From contig NC_060207.1 of the NCBI RefSeq assembly GCF_021130785.1, positions 1,634,501 to 1,698,500 on the forward strand: DNA of 64,000 nucleotides, given 5' to 3'. Shown here one piece after another: positions 24,803 to 37,453 of the stretch (positions are counted from its first letter, which is position 1; every line of letters starts with the position of its first letter). Made by a program: the position numbers and the translations under genes. The stretch comes from Homalodisca vitripennis (taxonomy: Eukaryota; Arthropoda; Insecta; Hemiptera; Cicadellidae). The notes beneath the pieces are model-generated. The model was given only the letters and a program-made list of their open reading frames with translations. It was not told where the DNA came from and did not search any database.

Positions 24803-26139
24803 TTAGATAAAACCCCCCTTTGATCTAGTTTTTTTTGGACCAGTGCGATATCTCTTAGGACACTCCCGACGAGTATGACCTCGTTCACCACAGGCATAGC
24901 AGATGGGTATACGAAGCCCACCTGAGTGATGAGGCCCATCCGCGGGATTCTGTACGGCCGTGACAGCCCTGGAGGGCTGGATGGAACGATGAATGTTCCT
25001 CTCCGCCCTCTGCCGGTCAGCAACTGCACGCTGCGCGAAGCAATGCACAGACGGTCCAGTTCAGAAAAGGTGGAAGGGCGACCAGCAAAAACCAGACGGG
25101 ACCTCTCTTCAGGATTGAGACCTTCAAGAATGGTGGTGACCACAGTACTTTCGGGGATATCGAGCCTTAACACCCTATCAGTGTCCCTCACCTCGGCCAC
25201 AAACTTTGCCAAACTCTCTTCGTTGTCCTAAGGCCTAAAGAATTTCTCCACACGGAGACGTTCCCTCAACGGACCAGGAACAAAGAAATCCAATGCCTTC
25301 CTATGAAAACCATCCAGGGTACCACCCTTTCTGGAGAACTCGAACTAGACAGTCACCCAAAGGTGGCCTACAAAACGGGAGATGACATGTAGGAAGCTCG
25401 CTCCCTGAAGACCTGGCGAGTCATGCAGTCGCAGGATCTCAGATAGAAACCGCAGCAAGGCTTCAGTATCTAGACCATCCACCGTTGGTATTCGCTGCAG
25501 CAACGGGGTAAGTGGGTTTGGAAGCTTGTGGTACTGAACAAAGGATCCCGTCACCACAGTCCCCAGTCCTCCAGATCCAGCAGGCATTTGGGTCACAGGC
25601 CCCTGGGCCTCGCCCACACCAGACACCCCCGACGCCACGCATACATCAAAGTCTGCAACAACTGACCCAGGGATCCGGCATTCACCCTTAACAGCCGCAG
25701 CAGAGTCACCCGCAGACAAAGTTTTTTCAGGAGCCTTTGCCCCCTCGTCTCTCTCGAGTGCAGTCAGCAGGCCGTCAACCAAGGTGATGCGTTCCTCCAA
25801 CCACTCCCTATCACCAGAACTAGAAAACTTGGCTCTAAGTAGCGACAGCCTCATATGTAGATGGGTAAGCCGGGACAAATACCTAGCCCTCTCTCGGCCA
25901 GTAGGCGGCGACTCCAACCAGTCCTCCTGACTATTCTCAAAAGTCTCCAACTTAGCCTCCAAAATAGGCCTCTGCTTCTGGAACGTCAAATCTCTAGGCC
26001 AGGTCGGGTCCAGGTCCATATTATCCCGCAGTTGCTTCCGCATGGACTCGCAGTCGGAATCCGGAGTAAGCCCACGAGCCAACAACTCAAAATGGAGATC
26101 CTCCTTCAATAAGTACTCAGGTACCAGAGAGACAGGCAT
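24803..26139 (-). pseudogene. gag: Gypsy gag with zinc knuckle, interrupted
   Basis: The start is taken as the ATG at 26139 (MPVSLVPEYLL), because the upstream open codons begin with GTG inside the leader. The N-terminal part is a helical region of ~265 codons that lacks obvious catalytic motifs, as expected for Gag. The frame is broken by two in-frame TAG codons (25345-25347 and 25228-25230). A change of frame follows between about 25070 and 25030. The C-terminal part contains one CCHC zinc knuckle, CYACGERGHTRREC, then a basic tail ending at 24803. Gag packages the element RNA. The breaks rule out synthesis of a complete protein without readthrough and frameshifting. Confidence 0.9.
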
Positions 26140-26481
26140 GATAACAAAATAAAAGACACAGACTAACAAGTAAAACACTCTGACTCGAAGTCAACGACTA
26201 ACTAAGCAAAATAACTAAGGCGACAAGTGAATAACGCAGTGAAACAACACTCTCAGCAGGGTCCCCAGAATTCCTGCCGTCCACGAAACACGGCAGTGAA
26301 TCCATAATACCACAACAAAACACTACGCCGTACCAGAACAAAACCAGGAAAAAACAACGATGACAAGATATAACAAAAACACACAAGTAGCAAAAATCTG
26401 AAAATAATGAACAAGTTCACACACTTCCTCACCACCAGTGGCAAAACAAAACCCGGGCCCGCAGAGGGTAAAAACACGTAA

Positions 26482-26497
26482 CCACGCTCGGCTACCA
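26482..26497 (-). promoter_or_regulatory. Primer-binding site
   Basis: On the minus strand TGGTAGCCGAGCGTGG lies three bases after the LTR end (GGGACA, TAA). Position and the leading TGG fit annealing of a tRNA 3' end. I cannot name the tRNA with confidence. The same 16 bases occur at 19844-19859 beside the middle LTR. Confidence 0.75.
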
Positions 26498-26500
26498 TTA

Positions 26501-27943
26501 TGTCCCGCCTATATTTACAAACTCACTAGGGAGATATAAAAACAAATTTAACAATTAAAATAATCCAGTCAAAATGAGGGAGTAGTCTTCACTCACGTGC
26601 GGTTCAAAAACTGGAGAACCCTTCTTTTCAAAGTGATTTTTTTAATGAAGTCCGATTCAGGTGAAAGTTAGTTGCCAAGGCTTTGATGTCGAGGCAGAGG
26701 AGGAGCAAAGTACACATCATTTCTATCTTGTTACCTGGGACTAAAATATGTCTCTAGAGCGAGTTGCAGTGGGGATGCAGAAATCAATCCGACTGAGGAG
26801 ATGAAGAGAGTAAATAAAATGGCTTGAAAAGTCGGTGGCGTCCTGAAGTCGTCTTCAATTGTATAAGGAAACGAGTTGTCCCGAGTTAGCGAAAATAAAC
26901 TTCACAGGAAGTTTCCTCAATCGCAACAGGAGGTCTCGGAAGCGCGCCCCTCCCAAACTCGGAGCAACGCCTAAAAATACATTCACATGCCACTAGTGGG
27001 AATAGAGACAAAGAGAGACAAAATTTCGAATACATGATTTATAATTATTAGGTGGCAAACATTTTCATACAAAATACAATTAACTGCAGCACTACGGTGC
27101 ACCGCGTAACTTAAAAACTAAATAACAAAAATAAATAGAATTCCAGTATTGACAATAACATAATAAATAGAAACAATAACAAAATAAATAAATAATATAA
27201 TATAAATAACATAATGAATAGAAATTTGGTATATAAATAACATGATTTCAGGTACGGCAGTAGTAAAAATTTTAACTGGTAATTTTTTATTAACTGAGGG
27301 GAGGGAAAAGGTTGTAGAATTTCTAGGCCCACTATTTTTAAAAAGTAATTTTGTTTCAAGTTTGTGGCCGAAAATAAAAAAAAAATATTTAAAGCCGATT
27401 TTTGAAGGAGACGGGGGCTTAGTTGCCTCCACGAATCCGAATTAAAACTAAAATCCTCCCCTACAGATCATGTCCTTAAACTAAATACATACTAGGTAGC
27501 TTAACACTGGCCCTCCTCCAGATATAATATCTGGCAGCGCTCCATACAACCCAATCCTCTCAAGTTCAGTACAAGAAGAAGGAAAAACATTTTGGATCCA
27601 ATGCTGTTTGGGTAGATTCGCCGCACCAGTTCCGTTGACGGCACTCACGGGGACCCTGCCGAAAGTAGAAGAATTAGCCAGCCATGGGCATCAGGACGAG
27701 CAGTGAACAGCCAGAGAATCAAATCGCTTCTGCCGAACGTGTCCGACCGCTCCGAACAGTCGCCGCTGCCGGTAAACAGCTGGTCCGTAATCAGTCAAGG
27801 TCAACCACCTGACCTCGACCAATCAGTCCATCCAGGCAGAAAATAGTCAATACTTTGACGGAGTGACTCCCCCACCGACTGACAAAAGTGGCCGAGGTGG
27901 GAAAGGTAAAAGACAAAAAAAGTCCAAACTGAGCCCCGGCTCA
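26501..27943 (-). repeat. Full LTR (5' LTR of the full Gypsy copy)
   Basis: It is 1443 bp with TG...CA ends and practically identical to the LTR at 19863-21306. It is followed at 27944 by unrelated DNA (GAGTCCAAGAGG), which marks the right edge of the insertion. Confidence 0.95.
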
Positions 27944-30900
27944 GAGTCCAAGAGGACTAGCAAGGTCTTCAAATGGCACTTCAAGATAGTGGAAGCCGGT
28001 TCTCATTCAAAGAATACACCCAAAAGTGCTCAAATATCTTTGTGAAAATATAAAAGTGCTATTTGATATCAGGTTCAGTAAAAATTACAACTATTCATTT
28101 AAAGATCTGGTCACTGGTGCAAATCATGTTTTGGCGATTATCCAAACAATGGTTAGTGTATAGTCGAAAATCTGTGGTCATATCGTACAGTATTACGATC
28201 ATACTCACTACATTCATTGTCCATTCAGTATTTTTTAGAACTAAGCTGCTTTGAATGAAAAGGGATCCAAAAATCTCTGGATTTGCCAGGTCTAATACTT
28301 TTTCCTACAGTAGGTTTTATAAAATACTAAAAAAGGTAAAACAATGAGAATTTACTGTATACAATTCCTTAACAATTTTAACAATATTCTTTGTCAAAAG
28401 TCATATTTTATTGTTTATATATTAGTGTCCAAGGAAGAAGAATAGATTTGTCTGGTTTATTGACAAATATGGTGTTAAAAATTTTTTTAAACTATAATCT
28501 TAGGAACTTTATAAGCAGAGTTTTTTATGCAGGTAAACGAAATATTATAACGAGGCACAAATATAAAACATGTGAGGAGTATTTATTAAAGTTAAGTAGA
28601 TTCACCACAGAAAAATGAAAGATTTGGACAAATGCCGTCTAACGGCTTATGCGGAATCAGAAAACACAGCATATAGCATGATGTTATAGTTGTGAAAATA
28701 TATTTGAAATGCAGCTCATCAGCTTTTGAGGCTGTCAGCTAGAACCAGGCTGCAGCCGTTTTGATTGTGATGCAACATTTACTTCTCGTATTATTATTGA
28801 ACTTTGCTCCTTTCTGTTAGAAAGTAACATTTACTCAATATCTATTTTTATATAGCTATGCTACACAATTTGCCCTATTTTTCCTCTTTGCAAGTGGAAG
28901 AAACAAAACAAGCTTTTTTACAAGTTGTAATTTGTCAGCTGATTGTTTTGTGTATTATTCTCAGTACGTCTAGCGTTGAAATGATATAAGTTATTCAGTA
29001 TTGCAGAGTGTAAAAAAGTAAAGAAAAATTAAAGGCTAAATCTGAAGAAACAAAGAGAAAGCTGACGGAAGGTGGAGTGAAAATGTATTCCTAGATCTTG
29101 CCCTAGACAGCGCTAAGAGTGATGTAACTAATTGCATTTGTGTAGGCAGCCTGATATACCTAGTGTAAGTAATTCAAGTGATGTGCTATCACCGAAAAAC
29201 TGCTGCAATATAATAAGCTCCCCCCACTCGAGTGATCGATAATATCGAATCACATTTTGAATGAATTCAATGCTATCAATGTTTGTTTACGCTGGTAAAT
29301 AATTATAACAGCTGAAAGTCAGTAAAAAGAAAATTATATTATTTCATATAATCTAAAATGCATACATTTTTTTGATATCTAAAACTGTAGCTTCATTATA
29401 ACACAATGTTAAACATCTACAACGTAATTCAGTTCATTATTGTTCCAAAGTAATTAAAACAAAGTTAAGTCATAATATGTGTGGTATTTCACTAATGGCC
29501 GCTGGAGACGGAAAATACTGTTGTTTGTCAATACCTATTACAAAATAACATTGTAGAGTTATTAGGTTCCTGTAACCTGTTAAAGTGTAGCATACTGTTG
29601 TTTTTCAATACCAATAAAAAAATAACGTGATGTTATTACGTTCCTGTGACTGGATACCGTGGTAGCATGTGAGTATAGTAACTCACTAGAATGTAGCATA
29701 AGCTAATAAACTAATAAATTTATGAACAGGTTCATTCAAATTTGACTACGCAACGCAGTTATTGGGTAACAAGAAGCCCTTATCTACTATTGGTTATTAG
29801 GCTATCCATAAGTACGTATTATAAATATTGCAAAGTTGAATATAACTTTAACAAGCACTGACATGATCTGAGCTTCAATTTGGGAACTATCTCGAAGGAT
29901 GTTTTTCTTGTGTTGCCAGCAGGGCGGGGTAGCACAGCAAGCGCCACCGAAGCTCGCACTTATGGCCATGGGCATTTTTGATCAGTATTTAGCCGACTTC
30001 GGATCACATTCCAGGTCGTCCAACTTCTCCGACGTCAGATCACGTTATAATATTCAGGCCCTAATATTAGACCGGTAAAGTATAGATTGGAAATGCTTCT
30101 AAGCCATCAATGCGGGATCCGGTAGTGCCTGCCATCTTGCACTGCTGGCCAAAAAAGGAAAACGTCCCTCGAGTTAGTACCTAAATTCAACCTCAAACCA
30201 CGTAAGCGCTTGTACAGGTTATGTTTAACTTTGGTAATACTAGTAACATGTATACAATAAGTTAACCTACTTATATCGCATAATAACATTGGATAGAGTT
30301 ATAATATTTCCATTGATAATATATGCCTCATTGCCTACATGGCCTGGGCTGTTACTTGCTACCGAGTGGCCTATAACCAAAAAACAAGTCATTCAGCCTA
30401 GCTGTTACTGAAACAACAATATCCCGGTAGTAGGTTACCATTGAAAAACCTGTTACTGACACTAATAAAGCAGATCTGTAATGGTAGCAAGTGGAGTAGT
30501 TCTGCACGTAGTTATCCTTCAAAATAGTAAAAAGTAAGTAATATGTTACTGTTATTGTTTTGCTTGTTTTATTTTATAAATAGATTGGGTTTTACTCATC
30601 AACATTATTACTTTATTAACTGTAATTTGAACACAACGTAATTTAGTATAAAAAGTTGTACGAGGATTCTTCACTCATGAATATTAATGATTCCATATTA
30701 ACGATGTAGGATTCCATAAGACCTAAATAATTGTTGGTGTAAAAGTACAGGTTTAAACAACTGTATATTTCTACGATTAGTGCATATGTGTTCTTTGAAC
30801 ACTGAACTAAACTTGTTGCGCTGACACGAGCTTATAATAAAAATTGACGAATGGTCAGTTTATCTACGCCTGAGATAAATTTTGCTTGTAACATATTTTT

Positions 30901-31797
30901 ATCAGAATATTAGCGTTTGTTCTGACGCATGTAAAGAATAAAACCCTACTTTTGTACAGACTTCCCGTGGTTTCAGTACAGAATTTAAAGTGTTCTCAAC
31001 GTAAATTATGTGTTTTGTGTTAAACAACTTCCGGATCCAAGAGCTTTGGATATGCGTATTAAAATAAATTATATTCCCTACGTTGCTTTAAGACGATCGG
31101 TTTTCAGGATAAAAACGATAAATGTGTAGATCTTAATCTTTGCAAAGGAATAAATAAAGCAGACAAAACAAACAAATGGACTCAATTTTAAAGGCTAAAT
31201 TAAACGTATAGCTATTATTAATTGTTTTCCTTGCAGATATAGGGTCATAAAAAACACTCGATTTCAATAATATTTTAAGTTGGTTAAATTAATAACATAT
31301 ATTAGAATTAAATATTTATTTTATATAAGATAGATAAACTGAAATTTACATTACTTATAACACTTTTTATAAATTGAAACCTCAAAAACCAAATTTTTAT
31401 TTTAAAAGAATCTAACTTCTAACGTAATAGTTAAGAGTCAAAATTAAAGTTACTGTATGATATTCCAAACTGTTATAAAACTAAAAGCACGCAATAAAGT
31501 TTATGGTTTGACCTAAGTTCTGAAAATTAACGATAGAAACAAATGCATTAAGTACTAAAATAACTGGTAAATGTATACACCTAAGGGAAATGTAATGTCT
31601 TCTCCTGTAATTTAGGGAGGGAATTACATTTGATAAATGAATCACTGGCTGTAGATTAGCAATTTTAAAAGATAACGAAAGATAATTTTTATAAAACCTA
31701 AAAATAATAGAATTTACAAATATATTTTATGTTTTAGTAACAGGTATGTTACATTTATTCGCTGGTGCTTGGATAAAAGGACAAGGTCACTTGAAAT
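27944..31797. other. Unique AT-rich stretch without a recognised gene
   Basis: Short open frames (60-75 codons, for example 28391-28618 plus and 30107-30289 minus) show no known motif. A GC-richer island at about 29920-30190 (GGGCGGGGTAGCACAGCAAG onward) stands out from the background and may be an old repeat or an exon remnant. I recognise no family. Confidence 0.5.
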
Positions 31798-32683
31798 TAA
31801 GATTGTAAGTAATGTCAACATGTGCCGAGTATTAAGTGAGTCGGATACAACTTTACATCCGACAATGTGTCCAATGGGTCTGTACAATCAGATAGGAATA
31901 ACATAAATCTGAGAATCGACAATTAAGATTGTAAGTATTGTCAACATGTGCCGAGTATTAAGTGAGTCGGATACAACTTTACATCCGACAATGTGTCCAA
32001 TGGGTCTGTACAATCAGATAGGAATAACATAAATCTGAGAATCGACAATTAAGATTGTAAGTAATGTCAACATGTGCCGAGTATGAAGTGAGTCGGATAC
32101 AACTTTACATCCGACAATGTGTCCAATGGGTCTGTACAATCAGATAGGAATAACATAAATCTGAGAATCGACAATTAAGATTGTAAGTAATGTCAACATG
32201 TGCCGAGTATGAAGTGAGTCGGATACAACTTTACATCCGACAATGTGTCCAATGGGTCTGTACAATCAGATAGGAATAACATAAATCTGAGAATCGACAA
32301 TTAAGATTGTAAGTAATGTCAACATGTGCCGAGTATGAAGTGAGTCGGATACAACTTTACATCCGACAATGTGTCCAATGGGTCTGTACAATCAGATAGG
32401 AATAACATAAATCTGAGAATCGACAATTAAGATTGTAAGTAATGTCAACATGTGCCGAGTATGAAGTGAGTCGAATACAACTTTACATCCGACAATGTGT
32501 CCAATGGGTCTGTACAATCAGATAGGAATAACATAAATCTGAGAATCGACAATTAAGATTGTAAGTAATGTCAACATGTGCCGAGTATGAAGTGAGTCGA
32601 ATACAACTTTACATCCGACAATGTGTCCAATGGGTCTGTACAATCAGATAGGAATAACATAAATCTGAGAATCGACAATTAAG
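31798..32683 (+). repeat. Tandem repeat, 126-bp unit, seven copies
   Basis: GATTGTAAGTAATGTCAAC (or AGTATTGTC in copy 2) recurs every 126 bases from 31801 to 32557, with the truncated start of an eighth copy at 32677. Variants fall in blocks: copies 1-2 have GTATTAAGTGAGTCGG, 3-5 have GTATGAAGTGAGTCGG and 6-7 have GTATGAAGTGAGTCGA. This fits stepwise duplication of neighbours. Confidence 0.97.
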
Positions 32684-32883
32684 ACTTAATTGAAAAATTA
32701 ACTATTGAAAGAATAGTTACTATAAAATAAGATCCACATTTTGGTGAAGAGAAAACAGATTAGACATTTCCTTTCAAATAAATACTAATGCAATTCCAAA
32801 TAGAGATAATTATTTGAGTTATTTCACTAGTTGTCCACTAGACGAAGAGGAGCAACAAGACAAATATTGAAACTTAAACTTTG
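32684..32883. other. Short spacer between two satellite arrays
   Basis: AT-rich, no repeat or frame seen. Confidence 0.5.
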
Positions 32884-34825
32884 ATGAAAGTGGCGAGCAA
32901 GAGATAGTTACCATTGCACTCCCTCTCAACTCTGAGTGGCTCTTCGTTTTAATTACATTTGCAGTGTTTGATCAGTCTGATACAACTTGCATACGTAATA
33001 GGAACATGAAAGTGGCGAGCAAGAGATAGCTACCATTGCACTCCCTCTCAACTCTGAGTGGCTCTTCGTTTTAATTACATTTGCAGTGTTTGATCAGTCT
33101 GATACAACTTGCATACGTAATAGGAACATGAAAGTGGCGAGCAAGAGATAGTTACCATTGCACTCCCTCTCAACTCTGAGTGGCTCTTCGTTTTAATTAC
33201 ATTTGCAGTGTTTGATCAGTCTGATACAACTTGCATACGTAATAGGAACATGAAAGTGGCGAGCAAGAGATAGTTACCATTGCACTCCCTCTCAACTCTG
33301 AGTGGCTCTTCGTTTTAATTACATTTGCAGTGTTTGATCAGTCTGATACAACTTGCATACGTAATAGGAACATGAAAGTGGCGAGCAAGAGATAGTTACC
33401 ATTGCACTCCCTCTCAACTCTGAGTGGCTCTTCGTTTTAATTACATTTGCAGTGTTTGATCAGTCTGATACAACTTGCATACGTAATAGGAACATGAAAG
33501 TGGCGAGCAAGAGATAGTTACCATTGCACTCCCTCTCAACTCTGAGTGGCTCTTCGTTTTAATTACATTTGCATTGTTTGATCAGTCTGATACAACTTGC
33601 ATACGTAATAGGAACGTGAAAGTGGCGAGCAAGAGATAGTTACCATTGCACTCCCTCTCAACTCTGAGTGGCTCTTCGTTTTAATTACATTTGCAGTGTT
33701 TGATCAGTCTGATACAACTTGCATACGTAATAGGAACATGAAAGTGGCGAGCAAGAGATAGTTACCATTGCACTCCCTCTCAACTCTGAGTGGCTCTTCG
33801 TTTTAATTACATTTGCAGTGTTTGATCAGTCTGATACAACTTGCATACGTAATAGGAACATGAAAGTGGCGAGCAAGAGATAGTTACCATTGCACTCCCT
33901 CTCAACTCTGAGTGGCTCTTCGTTTTAATTACATTTGCAGTGTTTGATCAGTCTGATACAACTTGCATACGTAATAGGAACATGAAAGTGGCGAGCAAGA
34001 GATAGTTACCATTGCACTCCCTCTCAACTCTGAGTGGCTCTTCGTTTTAATTACATTTGCATTGTTTGATCAGTCTGATACAACTTGCATACGTAATAGG
34101 AACGTGAAAGTGGCGAGCAAGAGATAGTTACCATTGCACTCCCTCTCAACTCTGAGTGGCTCTTCGTTTTAATTACATTTGCATTGTTTGATCAGTCTGA
34201 TACAACTTGCATACGTAATAGGAACGTGAAAGTGGCGAGCAAGAGATAGTTACCATTGCACTCCCTCTCAACTCTGAGTGGCTCTTCGTTTTAATTACAT
34301 TTGCAGTGTTTGATCAGTCTGATACAACTTGCATACGTAATAGGAACATGAAAGTGGCGAGCAAGAGATAGTTACCATTGCACTCCCTCTCAACTCTGAG
34401 TGGCTCTTCGTTTTAATTACATTTGCATTGTTTTATCAGTCTGATACAACTTGCATACGTAATAGGAACGTGAAAGTGGCGAGCAAGAGATAGTTACCAT
34501 TGCACTCCCTCTCAACTCTGAGTGGCTCTTCGTTTTAATTACATTTGCAGTGTTTGATCAGTCTGATACAACTTGCATACGTAATAGGAACATGAAAGTG
34601 GCGAGCAAGAGATAGTTACCATTGCACTCCCTCTCAACTCTGAGTGGCTCTTCGTTTTAATTACATTTGCAGTGTTTGATCAGTCTGATACAACTTGCAT
34701 ACGTAATAGGAACATGAAAGTGGCGAGCAAGAGATAGTTACCATTGCACTCCCTCTCAACTCTGAGTGGCTCTTCGTTTTAATTACATTTGCAGTGTTTG
34801 ATCAGTCTGATACAACTTGCATACA
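32884..34825 (+). repeat. Tandem repeat, 122-bp unit, sixteen copies
   Basis: GAAAGTGGCGAGCAAGAGAT recurs every 122 bases from 32886 to 34716. Two monomer types exist: GCAGTG paired with GGAACATG, and GCATTG paired with GGAACGTG. The second type is at copies 6, 10, 11 and 13. The final copy ends in ACATAATAC instead of ACGTAATAG. Confidence 0.98.
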
Positions 34826-36915
34826 TAATACAAATATTAAACTGAACCAAAATTTATCCAATCGTTCTAAATAGTTAACAGTCTTGTGGTTTTACTGCAT
34901 TCGCAATCCACTAAATTTAAATATTATTAAATGATAAAACTAAACAATATAAATTCTATCAAATTTACATTTTATAAATAATTAGTTACATGGTAGTTAA
35001 TGGCAGTGGAATATCATGAAACTTATCCTAAATAACTAATGTACGAGTATATTATTACAGAGAGCGAAAATTTAAAATGTATATAGTCTAGGACTTTATA
35101 ATCAGAATATCACTGAGTTGATAAAAGAATGTAAATGTATCATTGAGATGTGTCGGAATTGTGTTATCTAAAGTGGTATTCTTCTTGGAATTCTTCACCC
35201 TTAAACCAAACATTTACTGATTCGTGAAGATTTAAACATTTTTACTGCAATACTGAGTTTAGACATCAGTCATAGAACATGAAAGCCAAATTAGAGTAAG
35301 ATCCACCAAATAATAAAAGACTCAGGCCAGTCACTTTTATACATTTCTCCCAAAAATTAATATTTTACAACCCCTCTATGATATATTAGTAAAATAGTAC
35401 CATACCTTTGAAAAAAACTCACAAAATAATGACAAATTTCCCTAAAATCCCTTCAATAACAAGATTTCCTGCTTGTTATTAGTATGTATCCAAGGGTCGT
35501 TAGCTAGTTTACGTTGCATAAGTATACAACCTGGATTTTCTTGAAATCAATAGATACATCTTGTCTTTAAAATGAGATTGTACTCAGTCTTGATAATATT
35601 GGTAAAAGTCAAAATGCAATGGTACAACAAGGATGAACAATATGAAATAACAAATTTGTAGATACAATTTCTTAGCTATATAACACCGACAGACAGGCAA
35701 ATAAATAACAAATCATATCATCGTCAAAAATATATAAAAGTAACGTCGACTCATCGTCTGAGGGTTCGCTTTATTTTTATTATGCAAAGAAAAACATGAT
35801 CTAAGACAAATGTTTTATTTCTTATTTTAAACATTTTTTGCATCCTTCCATATCGATCTCAACTAAAAAATAGCACGACAGACGATCAGTTTCTTTCTTA
35901 GGAATGTTTTTATCGATTTTAAAGGAATATCTGGTTCTTTATCGGCTAATGGTCTATTAAATTTGATCGGAGCTACATTAAAACAATTTCATGATATTTT
36001 TCATAATATATTGGTTTCGAAATTCTTTTAATGTTCCGACATTGAGTTAGCCAAGGTTCCCTAAAATGCGAACTGTATGATTTTGGTAGCCTGTTTTCAC
36101 AATGGAACAATACAATTTGGTAGGTATGTACCGTAGTCGTAATTATTTAGCTGAATTGCGGTAGGAAGTAGGCTCTTTTTGTTAACTAAACGCGGTGCGT
36201 GGACATTGTTTGTTTAGTTAGACCGGTACATCAGCTGATCGAGATGACTACGGCGATACGTTCCGACCCGGCTCGCTGGAGAGAGAGGGGGATCAGTCGA
36301 GTCTTGAAGCCACGACGAGAAGGTGCAGACGTCCTGTTGAGAACCGCAGCTCTTCCTCTAACCCTATAGTTTGGGATTTAGAGTAATTTCTTTTATCGCG
36401 TGTAAATTTAATTCAAGTTTTTAAGTTTTTTTTTCAGTGCGTATTAAATCCCTATCTGCCTCCGTAATCTTCAAAGTAGTAAGTCCCGTACCAGCGTTTA
36501 GTTAATATCTTTGATTTTTTATACTGTTGTAATTAAAATTTCTAAAGTTTCCCAACTTTCAGAGTCTGAGAATTAATTCAATTTTTTGAAGTATTGTGAA
36601 TTAAATTTTGGTAATAAAGTTAATATCAAGTTTTGTGTTATATTGATTTTGAGTATTTTGAGAAGAGAACTTTTATTTTGTTAATTTAAACCATTTTTTG
36701 AGAAGTATAAATTTTTAGTTTCATTTTAATTTTAATTCATTTTTAATCAGACTCTTAATTAGATTTGTTCGATTGTGTGAAGTTTTGAAGAAAATCGAAT
36801 CAAAAGTTTGTAAACTTTGTTAATTTTTTGGTGAACTTAAATTTCGGAATAAATCAAGTATTTCCGACAAGTTGTTTTGATTTATAAAGTATTAGCTCCA
36901 TATAAATTTAATATA
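34826..36915. other. AT-rich stretch with one GC-richer block
   Basis: No gene is seen. A GC-richer block at 36220-36370 is followed by ~500 bp of T/A-rich sequence with few C residues. A similar layout occurs at 42540-43150 (see findings). Confidence 0.5.
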
Positions 36916-37401
36916 CAGGGTGATTCATGAAGTTCTCCCCCCACTTCTACAGCACATTGTACTAGTAAAAATAACGAAAAAATGTTATATAAACATAGGT
37001 CCGAAAACGCTTCGTTAGCGAGTTACAGCTAGCGAAAGATTTCGCCTGAATTCCTGGGTAAAGAGTAAAATAAAGCCATACTGAACTTTTGGAAAGGTTC
37101 ATTAAGTAAGAAATATCGTGGATTCTTATGTATTTTTACCTGATAAAGCTAATAAAATAGGTTTCAGAACTGTACCTGTAGTAGTTTTTGAGGGATTCAG
37201 GGTTAAATGCAAAAAATTGGGGCACGAAACAATGGTTTTTTAAGTTTTATGTACAATAACTTTGTTAAATTGGTAATAAATACATAAAATCAACAAACAT
37301 TAATTGTAGAGAATTTAATTCTGAGAAAATTAATATAATCAAAGTCTAAAATAAAACAGAAATAAGTACCAAAAAATCGGTTTTATTCAGTATAATACAT
37401 T
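36916..37401 (+). repeat. Left terminal inverted repeat of the mariner element
   Basis: It pairs along its full length with 38924-39410. The inner end is at TTTTATTCAGTATAATACATT. Differences are small indels and substitutions. Confidence 0.95.
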
Positions 37402-37453
37402 ACTAGTTTTAAGCAAAATTAATCAGGTTGGGCCAACCGTACGCACCTTTTTA

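Larger units (their letters stand above)
18791..27943 (-). mobile_element. Ty3/Gypsy-type LTR retrotransposon in tandem with an internally deleted copy sharing one LTR
   Basis: Read on the minus strand: LTR (27943-26501), primer-binding site, gag, protease, reverse transcriptase-RNase H-integrase, polypurine tract, LTR (21306-19863). The same primer-binding site, leader and gag start then follow again to 18988, where gag joins abruptly to a piece of LTR (18987-18791). The order LTR-internal-LTR-internal(deleted)-LTR fragment is expected from recombination between LTRs of two copies. The two full LTRs differ by one A in an A-run as far as I can see, and the duplicated gag segments by about two substitutions, so the events are recent. 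I see no env frame between pol and the LTR. No target-site duplication is evident. Confidence 0.95.
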
